Source: Lacticaseibacillus parakribbianus (lineage in GTDB: Bacteria > Bacillota > Bacilli > Lactobacillales > Lactobacillaceae). From it: a stretch of DNA of 64,000 nt. Below are positions 16,344 through 25,207 of the stretch, piece by piece. Location of the stretch: assembly GCF_025490915.1 (NCBI RefSeq), contig NZ_JANQBA010000005.1, positions 124,001-188,000 on the forward strand, in the 5' to 3' direction. The notes under the pieces are model-generated. The model saw only the letters and a list, made by a program, of their open reading frames with translations, was not told where the DNA came from and did no database searches. Made by a program: the position numbers and the translations under genes. Positions within the stretch are counted from its first letter, which is position 1. The number at the start of each line of letters is the position of its first letter.

Positions 16344-16892
16344 ATGATGGTCGAATCAGCAGAAAAGCTCTGGTACGTGCTGCACACTTACTCAGGCTAC
16401 GAAAACAAGGTCAAGGCAAACCTCGAATCCCGCGCGACGTCGATGGGGATGGACGACTACATCTTCCGGGTGATCGTGCCGGAAGAAGAAGAAGAAGAGG
16501 TCAAAAACGGCAAGGCGAAGACCAAGATGGAGAAAACCTTCCCGGGCTACGTCCTCGTCGAAATGGTCATGACCGACGAATCCTGGTTCGTTGTGCGGAA
16601 CACCCCAGGCGTGACTGGCTTCGTCGGCTCCCACGGGGCCGGCTCCAAGCCGTCACCGCTGCTGCCTGAAGAAGTTGCGACCATCCTGCACAGCCTTGGC
16701 ATGAGCACCCGCCAGACCAACCTGGACTTCACGGTCGGCGAGCCGGTCACCATCGTCGACGGCGCATTCGCCGGCACCGACGGCAAGGTCACCGCCGTCG
16801 ACAAGGAGAAGAACAAGCTGAAGGTCGCCATGATGATGTTCGAGCGCGAAGTCGAGGCCGAACTGGACTTCGACCAAGTGGACAAGCACTAA
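16344..16892 (+). CDS. nusG: Transcription termination/antitermination factor NusG
   Basis: This 182-residue protein has the NGN domain (WYVLHTYSGYENKVKANLE, FPGYVLVEM) and a C-terminal KOW domain (GEPVTIVDGAFAGTDGKV). It binds RNA polymerase and modulates pausing and termination. Two adjacent ATG codons follow AAGGAG; the second (16347) has the better spacing. It is followed by repeat array R3 and then rplK. Confidence 0.95.
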   Translation: MMVESAEKLWYVLHTYSGYENKVKANLESRATSMGMDDYIFRVIVPEEEEEEVKNGKAKTKMEKTFPGYVLVEMVMTDESWFVVRNTPGVTGFVGSHGAGSKPSPLLPEEVATILHSLGMSTRQTNLDFTVGEPVTIVDGAFAGTDGKVTAVDKEKNKLKVAMMMFEREVEAELDFDQVDKH

Positions 16893-16893
16893 A

Positions 16894-17330
16894 AACCAGA
16901 GCGGAGAAGCGCGGGGTTAGCGACTCGGCTAGCCTAGCCGTGGCGCTGGGGGCCCGGGCTTGGCCCCGAGTGCCGCGGCGTAGCTAGACGCAGTCGCGTT
17001 GCGCTTCGGCGCTCGACGAACCAGAGCGGAGAAGCGCGGGGTTAGCGGCTCGGCTAGCCTAGCCGTGGCGCTGGGGGCCCGGGCTTGGCCCCGAGTGCCG
17101 CGGCGTAGCTAGACGCAGTCGCGTTGCGCTTCGGCGCTCGACGAACCAGAGCGGAGAAGCGCGGGGTTAGCGGCTCGGCTAGCCTAGCCGTGGCGCTGGG
17201 GGCCCGGGCTTGGCCCCGAGTGCCGCGGCGTAGCTAGACACAGGCGCGTTGCGCTTCGAAGCTCGACGAACCAGAGCGGAGAAGCGCGGGGTTAGCGACT
17301 CGACGACCCAGCGCGTAGCAAATCGCTCCC
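16894..17330 (+). repeat. Structured 125-bp tandem repeat, array R3 (three exact-length units plus a collapsed fourth)
   Basis: Units start at 16894, 17019 and 17144, each exactly 125 bp and nearly identical. A fourth from 17269 has lost its central hairpin. Each unit folds as outer stem GAAGCGC/GCGCTTC, internal loop GGGTTA opposite GTT, second stem GCGACT/AGTCGC, and a long hairpin GGGGGCC, CGGGCTT, GGCCCC. The array fills the nusG-rplK gap. Near-identity suggests recent tandem amplification or homogenisation. Confidence 0.95.
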
Positions 17331-17542
17331 GCGTTGCGGCCTAGAGCTCGCCGCCCCAAAGCGGCGCCAAGCGGCCGGACCGGTGCCGGCTCGGTCCCAC
17401 GCCGGGTGCGACCTGGCCGCCGGTGCTTGCTTTTGGCGGGCATTCATGGTAATTTATTCAGGTATGTTTAGGCATACGCGTGGGAGGCCAAAATTGTCTT
17501 GGCCATCATCACCACATCACGGACTTAAGGAGGTTATGTTTC
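17331..17542. other. rplK upstream region
   Basis: This holds GC-rich remnants related to the repeat 3' end (CGCTCCCGCGTTGCGG is at about 17325-17340), then an AT-richer stretch leading to AAGGAGG before rplK. The rplK promoter is expected around 17440-17490, but no clear pair stands out. Confidence 0.4.
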
Positions 17543-17971
17543 GTGGCTAAAAAAGTAGCAAACATCGTTAAACTCCAGATCCCTGCGGGGAAGGCAACTC
17601 CAGCTCCCCCGGTAGGTCCTGCTCTTGGGCAGGCCGGGATCAACATCATGGGCTTCACCAAGGACTTCAATGCACGGACTGCAGACCAGGCCGGCATGAT
17701 CATCCCTGTTGTGATCACCGTGTACGAAGATCGTTCCTTCGACTTCGTAACCAAGACCCCACCGGCTGCTGTCCTTTTGAAGAAGGCCGCTGGTGTTGAA
17801 CACGGCTCGGGCGAACCGAACACGAAGAAGGTCGCAACGGTCACGTTGGACCAAGTTCGTCAGATCGCTGAGACGAAGATGCAAGACCTTAACGCTGCAG
17901 ACGTAGAGGCTGCTATGCGCATGGTTGAAGGGACCGCTCGTTCGATGGGCTTCACCGTCGAGGGCTTATAA
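17543..17971 (+). CDS. rplK: Ribosomal protein uL11
   Basis: This 142-residue L11 carries the usual N-terminus ([20 protein letters not shown]) with the proline-rich hinge [14 protein letters not shown]. It binds 23S rRNA at the GTPase centre. Translation starts at GTG, preceded by AAGGAGG; the codon gives the canonical N-terminus. Codon use is more relaxed and less GC-rich than in neighbouring accessory genes, as expected for a highly expressed gene. Confidence 0.97.
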   Translation: MAKKVANIVKLQIPAGKATPAPPVGPALGQAGINIMGFTKDFNARTADQAGMIIPVVITVYEDRSFDFVTKTPPAAVLLKKAAGVEHGSGEPNTKKVATVTLDQVRQIAETKMQDLNAADVEAAMRMVEGTARSMGFTVEGL

Positions 17972-18054
17972 TCCGGATCATCAGCGAAAGCTGAATGAAT
18001 CAAGTGGAAGGGCTTCGGCCCGCTGACCACATTTGCAAGGAGGAAAATTCCAGA

Positions 18055-18744
18055 ATGGCTAAGAAAGCAAAGAAGTATATCGAAGCAGCAAAGCAGGTTG
18101 ATGCCACCAAGACCTACGCACCCGCTGAAGCGGTTGCCCTGGTCAAGAAGATCGACTTCGCCAAGTTCGACGCGACCGTTGAAGTTGCTTACAACTTGAA
18201 CATCGACGTTAAGCAGGCTGACCAGCAGATCCGTGGCGCCGTTGTGCTGCCTAACGGGACTGGTAAAACCAGCCGCGTGATCGTTTTCGCTGAAGGTCCT
18301 CAGGCTAAGGCCGCTGAAGATGCCGGTGCCGACGTTGTCGGCGGCGACGACCTGGTTCAAAAGATCCAGGACGGCTGGCTGGACTTCGACGTTGCGGTCG
18401 CAACGCCACCGATGATGGCCAAGGTTGGTCGTCTCGGCCGTGTCCTCGGCCCGAAAGGCTTGATGCCTAACCCGAAGACCGGTACCGTGACGATGGACGT
18501 CGCTAAGGCGATCAACGACATCAAGGCTGGTCAAGTGGCTTACCGTGCCGACAAGGCGGGGATCGTTCACGCCCCAATCGGCAAGGTGTCCTTCGACGAC
18601 GCTAAGCTGGTTGAGAACTTCAAGACCCTGAACGACGTGATCTTGAAGGCTCGCCCGGCTTCCGCCAAGGGCCAGTACATCAAGAGCTTGACCGTTACGA
18701 CCACCTTTGGTCCTGGCGTCAAGACCGATGCCCTGGGCTTCTAA
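18055..18744 (+). CDS. rplA: Ribosomal protein uL1
   Basis: This 229-residue L1 has the typical start [16 protein letters not shown] and the motif [22 protein letters not shown]1 forms the L1 stalk and often represses its own operon. A small hairpin in the 83-bp rplK-rplA gap (GTGGAAGGGCTTCGGCCC..CCAC) could be such a target. The ATG follows AAGGAGG. A terminator follows directly, so the operon ends here rather than running into rplJ. Confidence 0.97.
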   Translation: MAKKAKKYIEAAKQVDATKTYAPAEAVALVKKIDFAKFDATVEVAYNLNIDVKQADQQIRGAVVLPNGTGKTSRVIVFAEGPQAKAAEDAGADVVGGDDLVQKIQDGWLDFDVAVATPPMMAKVGRLGRVLGPKGLMPNPKTGTVTMDVAKAINDIKAGQVAYRADKAGIVHAPIGKVSFDDAKLVENFKTLNDVILKARPASAKGQYIKSLTVTTTFGPGVKTDALGF

Positions 18745-18755
18745 TTGAACCAATT

Positions 18756-18784
18756 GCAGTCCCTTTCGAGGGACTGCTTTTTTA
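18756..18784 (+). terminator. Terminator of rplK-rplA
   Basis: Eight-bp arms GCAGTCCC/GGGACTGC with a TTTCGA loop are followed by seven T residues, 11 bp after the rplA stop. Confidence 0.95.
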
Positions 18785-18809
18785 TTGGGCCAAAGCGTGA
18801 GCTTAAAAT

Positions 18810-18838
18810 TTGACGGTTGAAATGGCAGGGCTTACACT
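18810..18838 (+). promoter_or_regulatory. Promoter of structured RNA copy A
   Basis: TTGACG (18810-18815), a 17-bp spacer and TACACT (18833-18838). The paralogous RNA at 60 kb has the same TTGACG and the same 17-bp spacing. Confidence 0.8.
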
Positions 18839-18844
18839 AGCCTC

Positions 18845-19251
18845 AGATGATTATCAACGGGCAGGGAAAACGCCGCGGCCGCGGCGCTTGCAACTCTACT
18901 GTCTATGGGGAACGGTCCGGGACATAAGCATTCCCAGTACCCCACTCATGCCATGCCGAACCAGGCAACAACGTCGACGTTTTCGTGCAACGGTCCCCTC
19001 CGATTGGGACCGACCACCAGGGTGTGGACCACCATCCCCCTGCCGCACAGTCCGGTGCCTACTCGCTTGCGAGGTAGCTGCGGTGCCGACTGACAGGGGG
19101 CTTGTCCCACGATACCGCGCAGCGGTGCGATGATCGGGGGACGAAAGCACAAGAACGCAAGTCATCAGCAAAAAATACCGAGGCTGCCGCGGGATGATAC
19201 CCTGCGGTGGCTTCGGCGCGTCCGGCGCAGTGTCTGCGCCGGGCGTTTTTT
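18845..19251 (+). ncRNA. Large structured noncoding RNA, copy A (about 400 nt)
   Basis: An independent transcription unit with its own promoter and a strong terminator (19220-19251). It encodes no plausible protein. Shared with copy B are a perfect self-complementary palindrome (18871-18886), the block GGGGAACGGTCC, and a covarying hairpin with an AAGC loop (18919-18935). AGTACCCCAC, the hairpin CCTACTCGC..GAGGTAG (19058-19077) and the 3' GGTGGCTTCGGCGCG are also shared. An enclosing stem CCCCCTG/CAGGGGG (19036-19042 with 19094-19100) occupies the place of a different-sequence stem in copy B. I do not recognise RNase P, tmRNA, 6S, SRP, a riboswitch or an intron in it. Confidence 0.8.
19220..19251 (+). 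terminator. Terminator of RNA copy A
   Basis: TCCGGCGCA pairs with TGCGCCGG around a short loop, followed by TTTTTT at 19246-19251. Confidence 0.9.
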
Positions 19252-19421
19252 GGGTGATGCTGTCGCCCAAGTGAACTTGACTGACAGCACGAAAAATTGC
19301 GCCGCCGTCAAGTATACTTGAGAACGGCTGCCAAAACTTTGGTTGAGACGGTGAGGCGCTTGCGCCTGAGCCGGCCGGGCGGCAAAATGAGAGGGACAAA
19401 TTTTTTGGAGGCCTAGTTGGA

Positions 19422-21374
19422 ATGGCACAGTTGAGTTACAGCGCATACCTTGAGGCGACACGCGTTGACCATCACATCAGCGTGAAGACGCTTTGCCGCT
19501 ACGTCGGCTTCTCGCCTGCGACCTATCACCGCATTTTGCGCGGGGAAAGCAGCCCCAAGGTTCGCGAGTTCTGCCGGTGGGTCGACTTCATGATGATGAC
19601 ACCGGGGTCGGAAATCGGAGAGAAGCTGAATGCGGACTACTTTCGGTTGACCACGGTGGAGGACCGCACGTCGATGCAGTTGCTCGCGGCTGCGCCACTG
19701 CGTGACGCGGCCGGACTGCGGGAGACGCTCACGGCGGTGGCGGCGCAGACGGGGCAAAGCGACTACGACCTGCTGGTGGCCCTGATCGACCTGCGTCAGG
19801 CCGCCCCGGCAGCGCGGCCGGCCATCGCCCGGCGGGTGGTCACAGCGCTGCGGCAACGGCAGCACTGGGCCTACTTCGAGCTCCGGTGCTTTTTAGTAGC
19901 GGCGCCTTACCTCAGCTGGTCCATCGTATCGCACTGCATGGCGCAGTACGCGACTGGGACGGCGTTCGGGGCGGCCGGTGAGGCGGCCCAGCGCCACTCT
20001 CTGGGCTACCAAGAGCTGCTTTTGATTGCCTATGTGCGTGCTGCGGCCAATACCCACATCTGCGAGAACGTGGTTCAGGCGTGTTCGTGGTACGGCCAGA
20101 CCTTCAGCGACGCTAGCCAGATGGTGTACGACGGGCGGGTGTTCGAGGGGCTGACGCAGGACCTGGTGACGCTGTTTGCCCAGCCGCAGGCGACCCGAAC
20201 CGCCATCGCCGCGGTGTGTGAGCCGCGGGTGACGGTGTTGACCGCGTGGCAGGACGATGCGCCGCACCGCGTGACCGACCGCGTGGCGCGGCTGCAGGAG
20301 GCGCTGTTGGCCGGGGGGCCTTACCACCACGACGGCCGCCTGCGCCACCGGCCGGCCGCTAAGCCGGTGCCGGTTCAGCGTGACGTGAACTTCGGACTGC
20401 GTTTCACCGCGCTGCGTCGTGGCAAGGGCGTCAGCGTCAAGGACCTGTGCCGCCTGTCTGGCATCTCACGCGGGGTCTACCGCCGCTTTTGCGACGGCAG
20501 CAACACGCTGCGGCTGGATCAGCTGTGCCGGCTTTTGGACTGCTGTCACATTGGGCTGCCAGAGTTTTTCTCCTTCAAAGATCTGCCAGGCAACCAGCGC
20601 ATTCGTGATGTCATGCAGTCGCACCTTGTGATTCGGTTGCGGGAGGGGCTGACCGCGGCCGATGAGGACGAGACGGAGCAACTCCACCAGTTCGCATTGG
20701 ATGCAGGCAGCCCGTTCTTCCTGAACCTGTGGCGGCTGGTTCGCACCGTTGACGTCGAAGGTAGCGACGATAATTCGGCGGCACTGCCAATCGCGCAGGC
20801 GGCCCTGGCACAGCTGATGAGCTACGACACTTGGAACTACCACGACTACATCCTGTTCGGCGACTTGGGGGGTTACGCCGACATGCAGACTGCGCGGCTG
20901 GTGATGCAGCGGCTGCTCAAGTCGATTGCGACCCCCAACTGCGTAATCACGCAGGTGCCGATGCAGACGAACGTGACGCTGTGGGTGAACCTGCTCCTAG
21001 TGGCCTACCGCACCCACGAGGTTGCCGCGGTGCTGACGGTGACCGATGCGATTCAAGGACTAGCCACGCCGCAGCAAGGCGGTCCCAACACGCTCGCGTG
21101 GAGTATCCTGCGGCGCTATGCGGCCTATGTGGCGGCGGTGGTGACCGCCGGGCCGACCAAGGCTGCGCCGGCGTGGCTGCGGCTGTGCCAGCAGATTAAG
21201 ACACTGATGACGGAGCCGCAGCCGGTGCTGTTGGCGATTCTGGGCGGCAACCACGACCTGCTGATGGCCTCGGACCTTTGGCCGGTCGCATGCGAGGCCG
21301 GCAACCCGCCGCAGGTGGTGACCGAAGAGGACCGCGAGTTCATGGGTACGGCAAAAAGGGCCCAGCCGCAGTGA
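19422..21374 (+). CDS. Double-length Rgg-like regulator with two helix-turn-helix domains
   Basis: This 650-residue protein looks like two Rgg/MutR-type regulators fused head to tail. An HTH-like domain sits at residues 1-55 (ISVKTLCRYVGFSPATYHRIL) and a second at about 313-372 (VSVKDLCRLSGISRGVYRRFC). Each is followed by roughly 250 mostly helical residues. Rgg proteins dimerise and usually respond to short peptides; a covalent dimer would be unusual. The ATG follows TTGGAGG. No membrane segments are seen. A single-length Rgg follows in the same direction. I could not find a clear pheromone gene beside it. Confidence 0.7.
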   Translation: MAQLSYSAYLEATRVDHHISVKTLCRYVGFSPATYHRILRGESSPKVREFCRWVDFMMMTPGSEIGEKLNADYFRLTTVEDRTSMQLLAAAPLRDAAGLRETLTAVAAQTGQSDYDLLVALIDLRQAAPAARPAIARRVVTALRQRQHWAYFELRCFLVAAPYLSWSIVSHCMAQYATGTAFGAAGEAAQRHSLGYQELLLIAYVRAAANTHICENVVQACSWYGQTFSDASQMVYDGRVFEGLTQDLVTLFAQPQATRTAIAAVCEPRVTVLTAWQDDAPHRVTDRVARLQEALLAGGPYHHDGRLRHRPAAKPVPVQRDVNFGLRFTALRRGKGVSVKDLCRLSGISRGVYRRFCDGSNTLRLDQLCRLLDCCHIGLPEFFSFKDLPGNQRIRDVMQSHLVIRLREGLTAADEDETEQLHQFALDAGSPFFLNLWRLVRTVDVEGSDDNSAALPIAQAALAQLMSYDTWNYHDYILFGDLGGYADMQTARLVMQRLLKSIATPNCVITQVPMQTNVTLWVNLLLVAYRTHEVAAVLTVTDAIQGLATPQQGGPNTLAWSILRRYAAYVAAVVTAGPTKAAPAWLRLCQQIKTLMTEPQPVLLAILGGNHDLLMASDLWPVACEAGNPPQVVTEEDREFMGTAKRAQPQ

Positions 21375-21610
21375 GGTGCGGTGAAGTGCGATTGAGGTGA
21401 AGGAAGTCGCAGAAAGGCACATCGGGCCGCAAAAAGACACAATTGAGGGCCCCAATCACGGTCAGAAAGTTGGCTAGCCGTGGTTGGTGCCTTTTGAGTG
21501 CCACCGGTCATGCACGAATTGAGGCGTTTTTGCACATTCTGATTCACTCGCACCCATCCTAGGGCCGCGCCGCCTAACATGGAGTCGTTGAGAGAAAGGA
21601 GGCGCGGCAC

Positions 21611-22453
21611 ATGGCCGAGGAGACGCAGCTGGACTTTGGGGGAACCTTCCATCACCTGCGCGTGGCGCGAGGCAAAACGCTGAGCGAGGCGGCGGACGGG
21701 GTGCTCAGCGCCCAGGCGCTGTCGAACTTTGAGCGCAACAATGCCAACATTTCGTTCGCGCGGCTGGTCGCGATTCTCAATCACCTGGGCTTCAGCGTGA
21801 CCGAGTTCACCCGGGCCTGTTTTCGCGAAACCGACCGCGGCGTCTTGCTGCACGGTCTGATCACCGCCCGGATCACGCTGCGGCTGGATGCGGTGCGGCT
21901 GGCCAACGCCGCGACCATCGTGGCCAACAGCCAAAGCGTGTTCAACGACGCCTTTGACCGCCAGCTTGAGGTCGTGATCGCCGGACTGCGCCAGGGTAGC
22001 CTGGCGCCACGCAAGCAGGCGGCCCTCGGCAAGTACTTCGCGGCGCAAAAAATCTGGCCGACCGCGGTCATCCAACTGTTCACGCTGGGCTGTGACCTGC
22101 TGGCCGACGCCGATTTTCTGCGGCTGATTCGCACGTTCGAGGACTACATCGACTTCAGCGCGGTGGTCGACCCGGCGGTGATCGAGGCGCGTGGTATGTG
22201 TGCCTTGATGATCCTGCGCCGGGCCCAGCGCCTCGGCCTCACCGGCATCGTCAACCGCCTTTTGCGCGAGCTGCAGGGCGAGTGGTCCCAGCTGGCCTAC
22301 ACCCAGCAGGCCGTTTTGACCTATTACACCGCCTTGGCCGCAGCCGACCGCGGCGACGCGACGGCGCAGCGCAAAATCGCGTTGACCCGCAAGTATCGCT
22401 CCGAGCTGCTTTTGGGTAGCGACCTGCTGACGTTCTTCGAGCCGGCGAGCTAG
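21611..22453 (+). CDS. Rgg/GadR/MutR-family transcriptional regulator
   Basis: This 280-residue protein has an N-terminal XRE-type HTH (GGTFHHLRVARGKTLSEAADGVLSAQALSNFERN, about residues 10-45) and the helical C-terminal domain of the Rgg family. The ATG follows AAAGGAGG. These regulators often sense short hydrophobic peptides and act on nearby genes. It may have arisen from the same ancestor as the double-length gene upstream. A large terminator follows. Confidence 0.85.
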   Translation: MAEETQLDFGGTFHHLRVARGKTLSEAADGVLSAQALSNFERNNANISFARLVAILNHLGFSVTEFTRACFRETDRGVLLHGLITARITLRLDAVRLANAATIVANSQSVFNDAFDRQLEVVIAGLRQGSLAPRKQAALGKYFAAQKIWPTAVIQLFTLGCDLLADADFLRLIRTFEDYIDFSAVVDPAVIEARGMCALMILRRAQRLGLTGIVNRLLRELQGEWSQLAYTQQAVLTYYTALAAADRGDATAQRKIALTRKYRSELLLGSDLLTFFEPAS

Positions 22454-22465
22454 TCGCGATTATGT

Positions 22466-22532
22466 CAAAAGGCAGCCAGGGGAGTACCGACGTCGTCGAT
22501 TGACGGGTCGGGCTCACACCGGCTGCCTTTTG
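22466..22532. terminator. Bidirectional terminator between rgg and the GNAT gene
   Basis: Perfect 12-bp arms CAAAAGGCAGCC (22466-22477) and GGCTGCCTTTTG (22521-22532) lie between convergent genes. The loop is 43 nt and partly self-paired. T and A runs suit both strands. Confidence 0.85.
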
Positions 22533-22537
22533 GGTGA

Positions 22538-23206
22538 TCAGTTCAGCTTCAGGAAGTAGGTACGCTCGCGGTACTGCACCTCGATATCGAAGTCGTCAAG
22601 CGCCGCCGCGGTGAAAACCGTGAACCACTGCGGCTGCTCGGCGCGGTACAAGAGGCGCTGGCCGGCGTCGTCGGTGACCTCAAGTTCCCGGCTGGCCGAG
22701 TTGAAGTGCCAGTGGTGGTGCGGCGCCGGTGCGTCGCGGCGGGTGCCCAGCACCCGCCAGCTGTGGGCGATTTCAACCGCGCCAATGCCTTGGTAGAGGC
22801 GGTTGGCCGGTTCGTCGCTGCGGGTGAAAATTTCCACGAAGGCGGCCCCGCGTTCGCGCAGCGCAGCCAGGCAAGCGGTGAGCAAGGCGCGGCCGACGCC
22901 TTGGCCTTGGGTGGCCGGCGCGACGGCGACCACCTCGATGTAGCTGCCGGTGCCAAGATTTTGGACGTACAGGTCGCCTTGGGTGCGGTCGGCGTTGAAC
23001 ACGCCGGCGTCGATTAGCCCCACCAGCCGGCCGTCAAGCTCCGCGACCAGCTCGACCACGCTTGCGTAGCCGAAGTCGGCCTCGGGGTACTGCTCACGAA
23101 CGGGTTCGATCTGGTCGTTGAACTGCGAGCGGCTGTAGGATTCGGCGCGAACGGCGAGCCAGGCCGCGGCGTCGCTTGGCTGGTAGGGGCGAATGGTGAG
23201 TGACAT
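22538..23206 (-). CDS. GNAT family N-acetyltransferase
   Basis: This 222-residue protein has the acetyl-CoA motif VAVAPATQGQGVGRALL and the downstream NRLYQGIGA segment of GNAT enzymes in its first 150 residues. The last 70 residues are an extra region of unknown role. The ATG is preceded by GAGGAGG. The substrate is unknown. It is convergent with rgg and divergent from the small coiled-coil gene. Confidence 0.85.
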   Translation of the reverse strand: MSLTIRPYQPSDAAAWLAVRAESYSRSQFNDQIEPVREQYPEADFGYASVVELVAELDGRLVGLIDAGVFNADRTQGDLYVQNLGTGSYIEVVAVAPATQGQGVGRALLTACLAALRERGAAFVEIFTRSDEPANRLYQGIGAVEIAHSWRVLGTRRDAPAPHHHWHFNSASRELEVTDDAGQRLLYRAEQPQWFTVFTAAALDDFDIEVQYRERTYFLKLN

Positions 23207-23316
23207 GATGGACCTCCTCGGGATTGTCTGGCCCCCAGTATACCACTAGCCAAGGCGGCGTTGACATGCGATAATGGGCGCAAATACGCGTGGGGGCGCG
23301 ACAGGAGGACTGCGAC

Positions 23317-23568
23317 ATGACAGCGAAACAGGAACTGGCACGACTGGATGAGGAGCTGGCGCAGCTGACCGCGGCGCTGGACGCACAACACCGCGACGTG
23401 GCGGCGGGGATGACCGCGTATCTGGCGGCCGCGCCGACCGGCGACACACTGGGGCTGCGCCACCTGCTGGCGAGCCTTGAGCTTCGCGCCAACCAAATTG
23501 ACGAGCTCAACCGCACGCTGGCCATGAAGACCCGGATGCGCCAGCTGCTGCGCCTTGAGGTCAAGTGA
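23317..23568 (+). CDS. Small coiled-coil hypothetical protein
   Basis: This 83-residue, Leu/Ala-rich protein (ELARLDEELAQLTAAL.., NQIDELNRTLAMKTRMRQLL) is predicted to be almost wholly helical, with two coiled-coil segments around a short Gly/Pro-containing turn. It has no signal peptide. The ATG follows ACAGGAGG. I do not recognise a family. A partly conserved TTGACA lies about 50 bp upstream. Confidence 0.65.
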   Translation: MTAKQELARLDEELAQLTAALDAQHRDVAAGMTAYLAAAPTGDTLGLRHLLASLELRANQIDELNRTLAMKTRMRQLLRLEVK

Positions 23569-23587
23569 GCGGCGCCGCAGATTAAGG

Positions 23588-23616
23588 TTGTCTGCTTGCC
23601 CGTTTTCGCCTACAAT
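23588..23616 (+). promoter_or_regulatory. Promoter of the membrane protein/lipoprotein operon
   Basis: TTGTCT (23588-23593), a 17-bp spacer and TACAAT (23611-23616). Confidence 0.8.
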
Positions 23617-23642
23617 GTAGGCATAATTCGAATTTCAAAAAT

Positions 23643-23732
23643 AGTCGGCCGACTAAGTCATTATTGCTCAACCCACTCCGGACCTGCAGATATGCAACGG
23701 ATGGGGAATAATTGCGACGCGGCCGGCTTTTT
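23643..23732 (+). promoter_or_regulatory. Leader with attenuator-like terminator
   Basis: Arms AGTCGGCCG (23643-23651) and CGGCCGGCT (23720-23728) could pair across 68 nt, ending in TTTTT before the start codon of the downstream gene. The enclosed segment has short repeats (ATATGCAACGGATGG) but matches no riboswitch consensus I know. It probably controls read-through into the operon. Confidence 0.5.
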
Positions 23733-23761
23733 GTGTGTCGCCGTCGCTTGGAGGAGAAAGC

Positions 23762-25207
23762 ATGGAAAAGAAGCTTACCACGCCTTCGGATGACGCGGTC
23801 AAGGACTTGGCGGCGCAGCTGGAGGCGCTGAGTTCGGCGCCGGGGGATGCGGCGCCACTGGCGGGGAACGCGGCCGACGAGACGCCTGGTGCGACCACGC
23901 CGACGCCAGGCGCTGCGGCGCCAGCGAAGGCTGCCCCGCCGGCGGAGACCGCTGATGCTGGCGCGGCGAACCCGGTTGCGGCTGTCGCGGGTACCGGCGG
24001 TTCGAACACCGCCGCCTCCGTCACGGATGCCGGTGATTCGAACACCGCCGCCTCGGCGTCTGGCAGTGCTGATTCGAACACCGCCCCGGTCGGCTCGAGC
24101 ATTGCCACTGTGACCCAGAACCCACAGCCGACCGGCGACGCCGACCTGCAGGCACAGATCGACGAACTGCGGCGCCAGCTGGCGGCGCAGACCCCGGCCG
24201 GCTCGTTCACCGCGGCGCTGGCACCGAACCAGAAGCACTGGATTCAGGCATTGCGGTTCTTTCAGGCCAATCCGCTGATGCTGTTCGCCGTCGCGTGGGT
24301 CGCCGTGTTCCTGCCGGCCTGGTGGGCAACTTGGCTGATGCTGGCCTACATGGTGCTGTGCTACGCCTACCCGCTTTTGACGCGCAAGACGCGCTTTGGC
24401 TGGGACCGGCGGCTGGACGACTGGCTGGCCGATCCGGAGGTCAGGCGCCGGCAAAACCAGCAGCAGCTGGCCCGGCTGAACCAGGTCAAAGACGAGCTGA
24501 GCCAGCAGGCCGGCGCCTTGGCCGACAGCGTGAAAAACGCCAGGGGCCCGGTGGCCGCGGGTAGCGCCGACGCGGCCACGAGTAGCGCCCAGGCGACAGG
24601 CGACCAGGCGACCAGCGCCCAGGCGACCGGCGCCGCCGGAACGCAACCGGTCGGCGGTCAGTCGGGGTCGGCAGCCGCGGCTGGGCAACCCATCCAGGCC
24701 GCTGCGGTGGCCCTGCCGCACCAGCCGCTTTTCACCAACAATCTGGAGCTGTGGCTGGGCCTGGTGGTCGGCGTGGTCGGCTACCTCGCCCAGCAGCAAG
24801 GCGGCCAGGGCGTGACCGATGGCATCGGCCAGCTGCAGGCGGTGATTCAGTCCGGCTCGCTGTCAAGCGACGGTTACGTGTTCATCTGGGGTTACCTGGC
24901 GGTGCGGATCGGCGTTTTGGCTGTGGTTGGGGGGCTGGTCAAGGGGCTGATGCACAAGGCCAACGGCGGGGCGATTCTCAAGGCACTGGCCGTTTTGGCC
25001 GGTGCGGCGGCCGCGGCTGCGGCCAGCTACGTCTACGCGCATCCCTTCGCCAGCGCCTACCAGGCGGCCCGGGCGGCCTACGAAAGCGGCGCGAGCCTGG
25101 ACGATATCGGCAACCTGGCGACGATGGTGCAGTACCTGCCGGTGGCCGTGATGGTGGTTTACGGCGTCGGCATCCTGCTCAACCTGCTGGGGAGGAACCA
25201 CGAATGA
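23762..25207 (+). CDS. Multi-pass membrane protein with long low-complexity N-terminus
   Basis: This 481-residue protein begins with about 150 Ala/Thr/Pro/Gly-rich residues including near-repeats of the form DSNTAAS. Two or three membrane helices follow (about 165-205), then a charged segment, another Ala/Gln/Gly-rich linker, and a C-terminal block of about four helices. The family is unknown to me. The ATG follows GGAGGAG. It overlaps the next gene, a lipoprotein, by 4 bp, so the two are probably partners at the membrane. The low-complexity parts are rich in GCC/GCG codons. Confidence 0.7.
   Translation: MEKKLTTPSDDAVKDLAAQLEALSSAPGDAAPLAGNAADETPGATTPTPGAAAPAKAAPPAETADAGAANPVAAVAGTGGSNTAASVTDAGDSNTAASASGSADSNTAPVGSSIATVTQNPQPTGDADLQAQIDELRRQLAAQTPAGSFTAALAPNQKHWIQALRFFQANPLMLFAVAWVAVFLPAWWATWLMLAYMVLCYAYPLLTRKTRFGWDRRLDDWLADPEVRRRQNQQQLARLNQVKDELSQQAGALADSVKNARGPVAAGSADAATSSAQATGDQATSAQATGAAGTQPVGGQSGSAAAAGQPIQAAAVALPHQPLFTNNLELWLGLVVGVVGYLAQQQGGQGVTDGIGQLQAVIQSGSLSSDGYVFIWGYLAVRIGVLAVVGGLVKGLMHKANGGAILKALAVLAGAAAAAAASYVYAHPFASAYQAARAAYESGASLDDIGNLATMVQYLPVAVMVVYGVGILLNLLGRNHE

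Noticed and set aside
16894-17280. CRISPR array
   Set aside because: The 125-bp units are contiguous with no variable spacers, and no cas genes are nearby.
18845-19251. RNase P RNA, tmRNA, 6S or group I/II intron
   Set aside because: The universal motifs of RNase P (GAGGAAAGTCC), the tRNA-like ends of tmRNA, the open-bubble form of 6S and intron core motifs are all absent.
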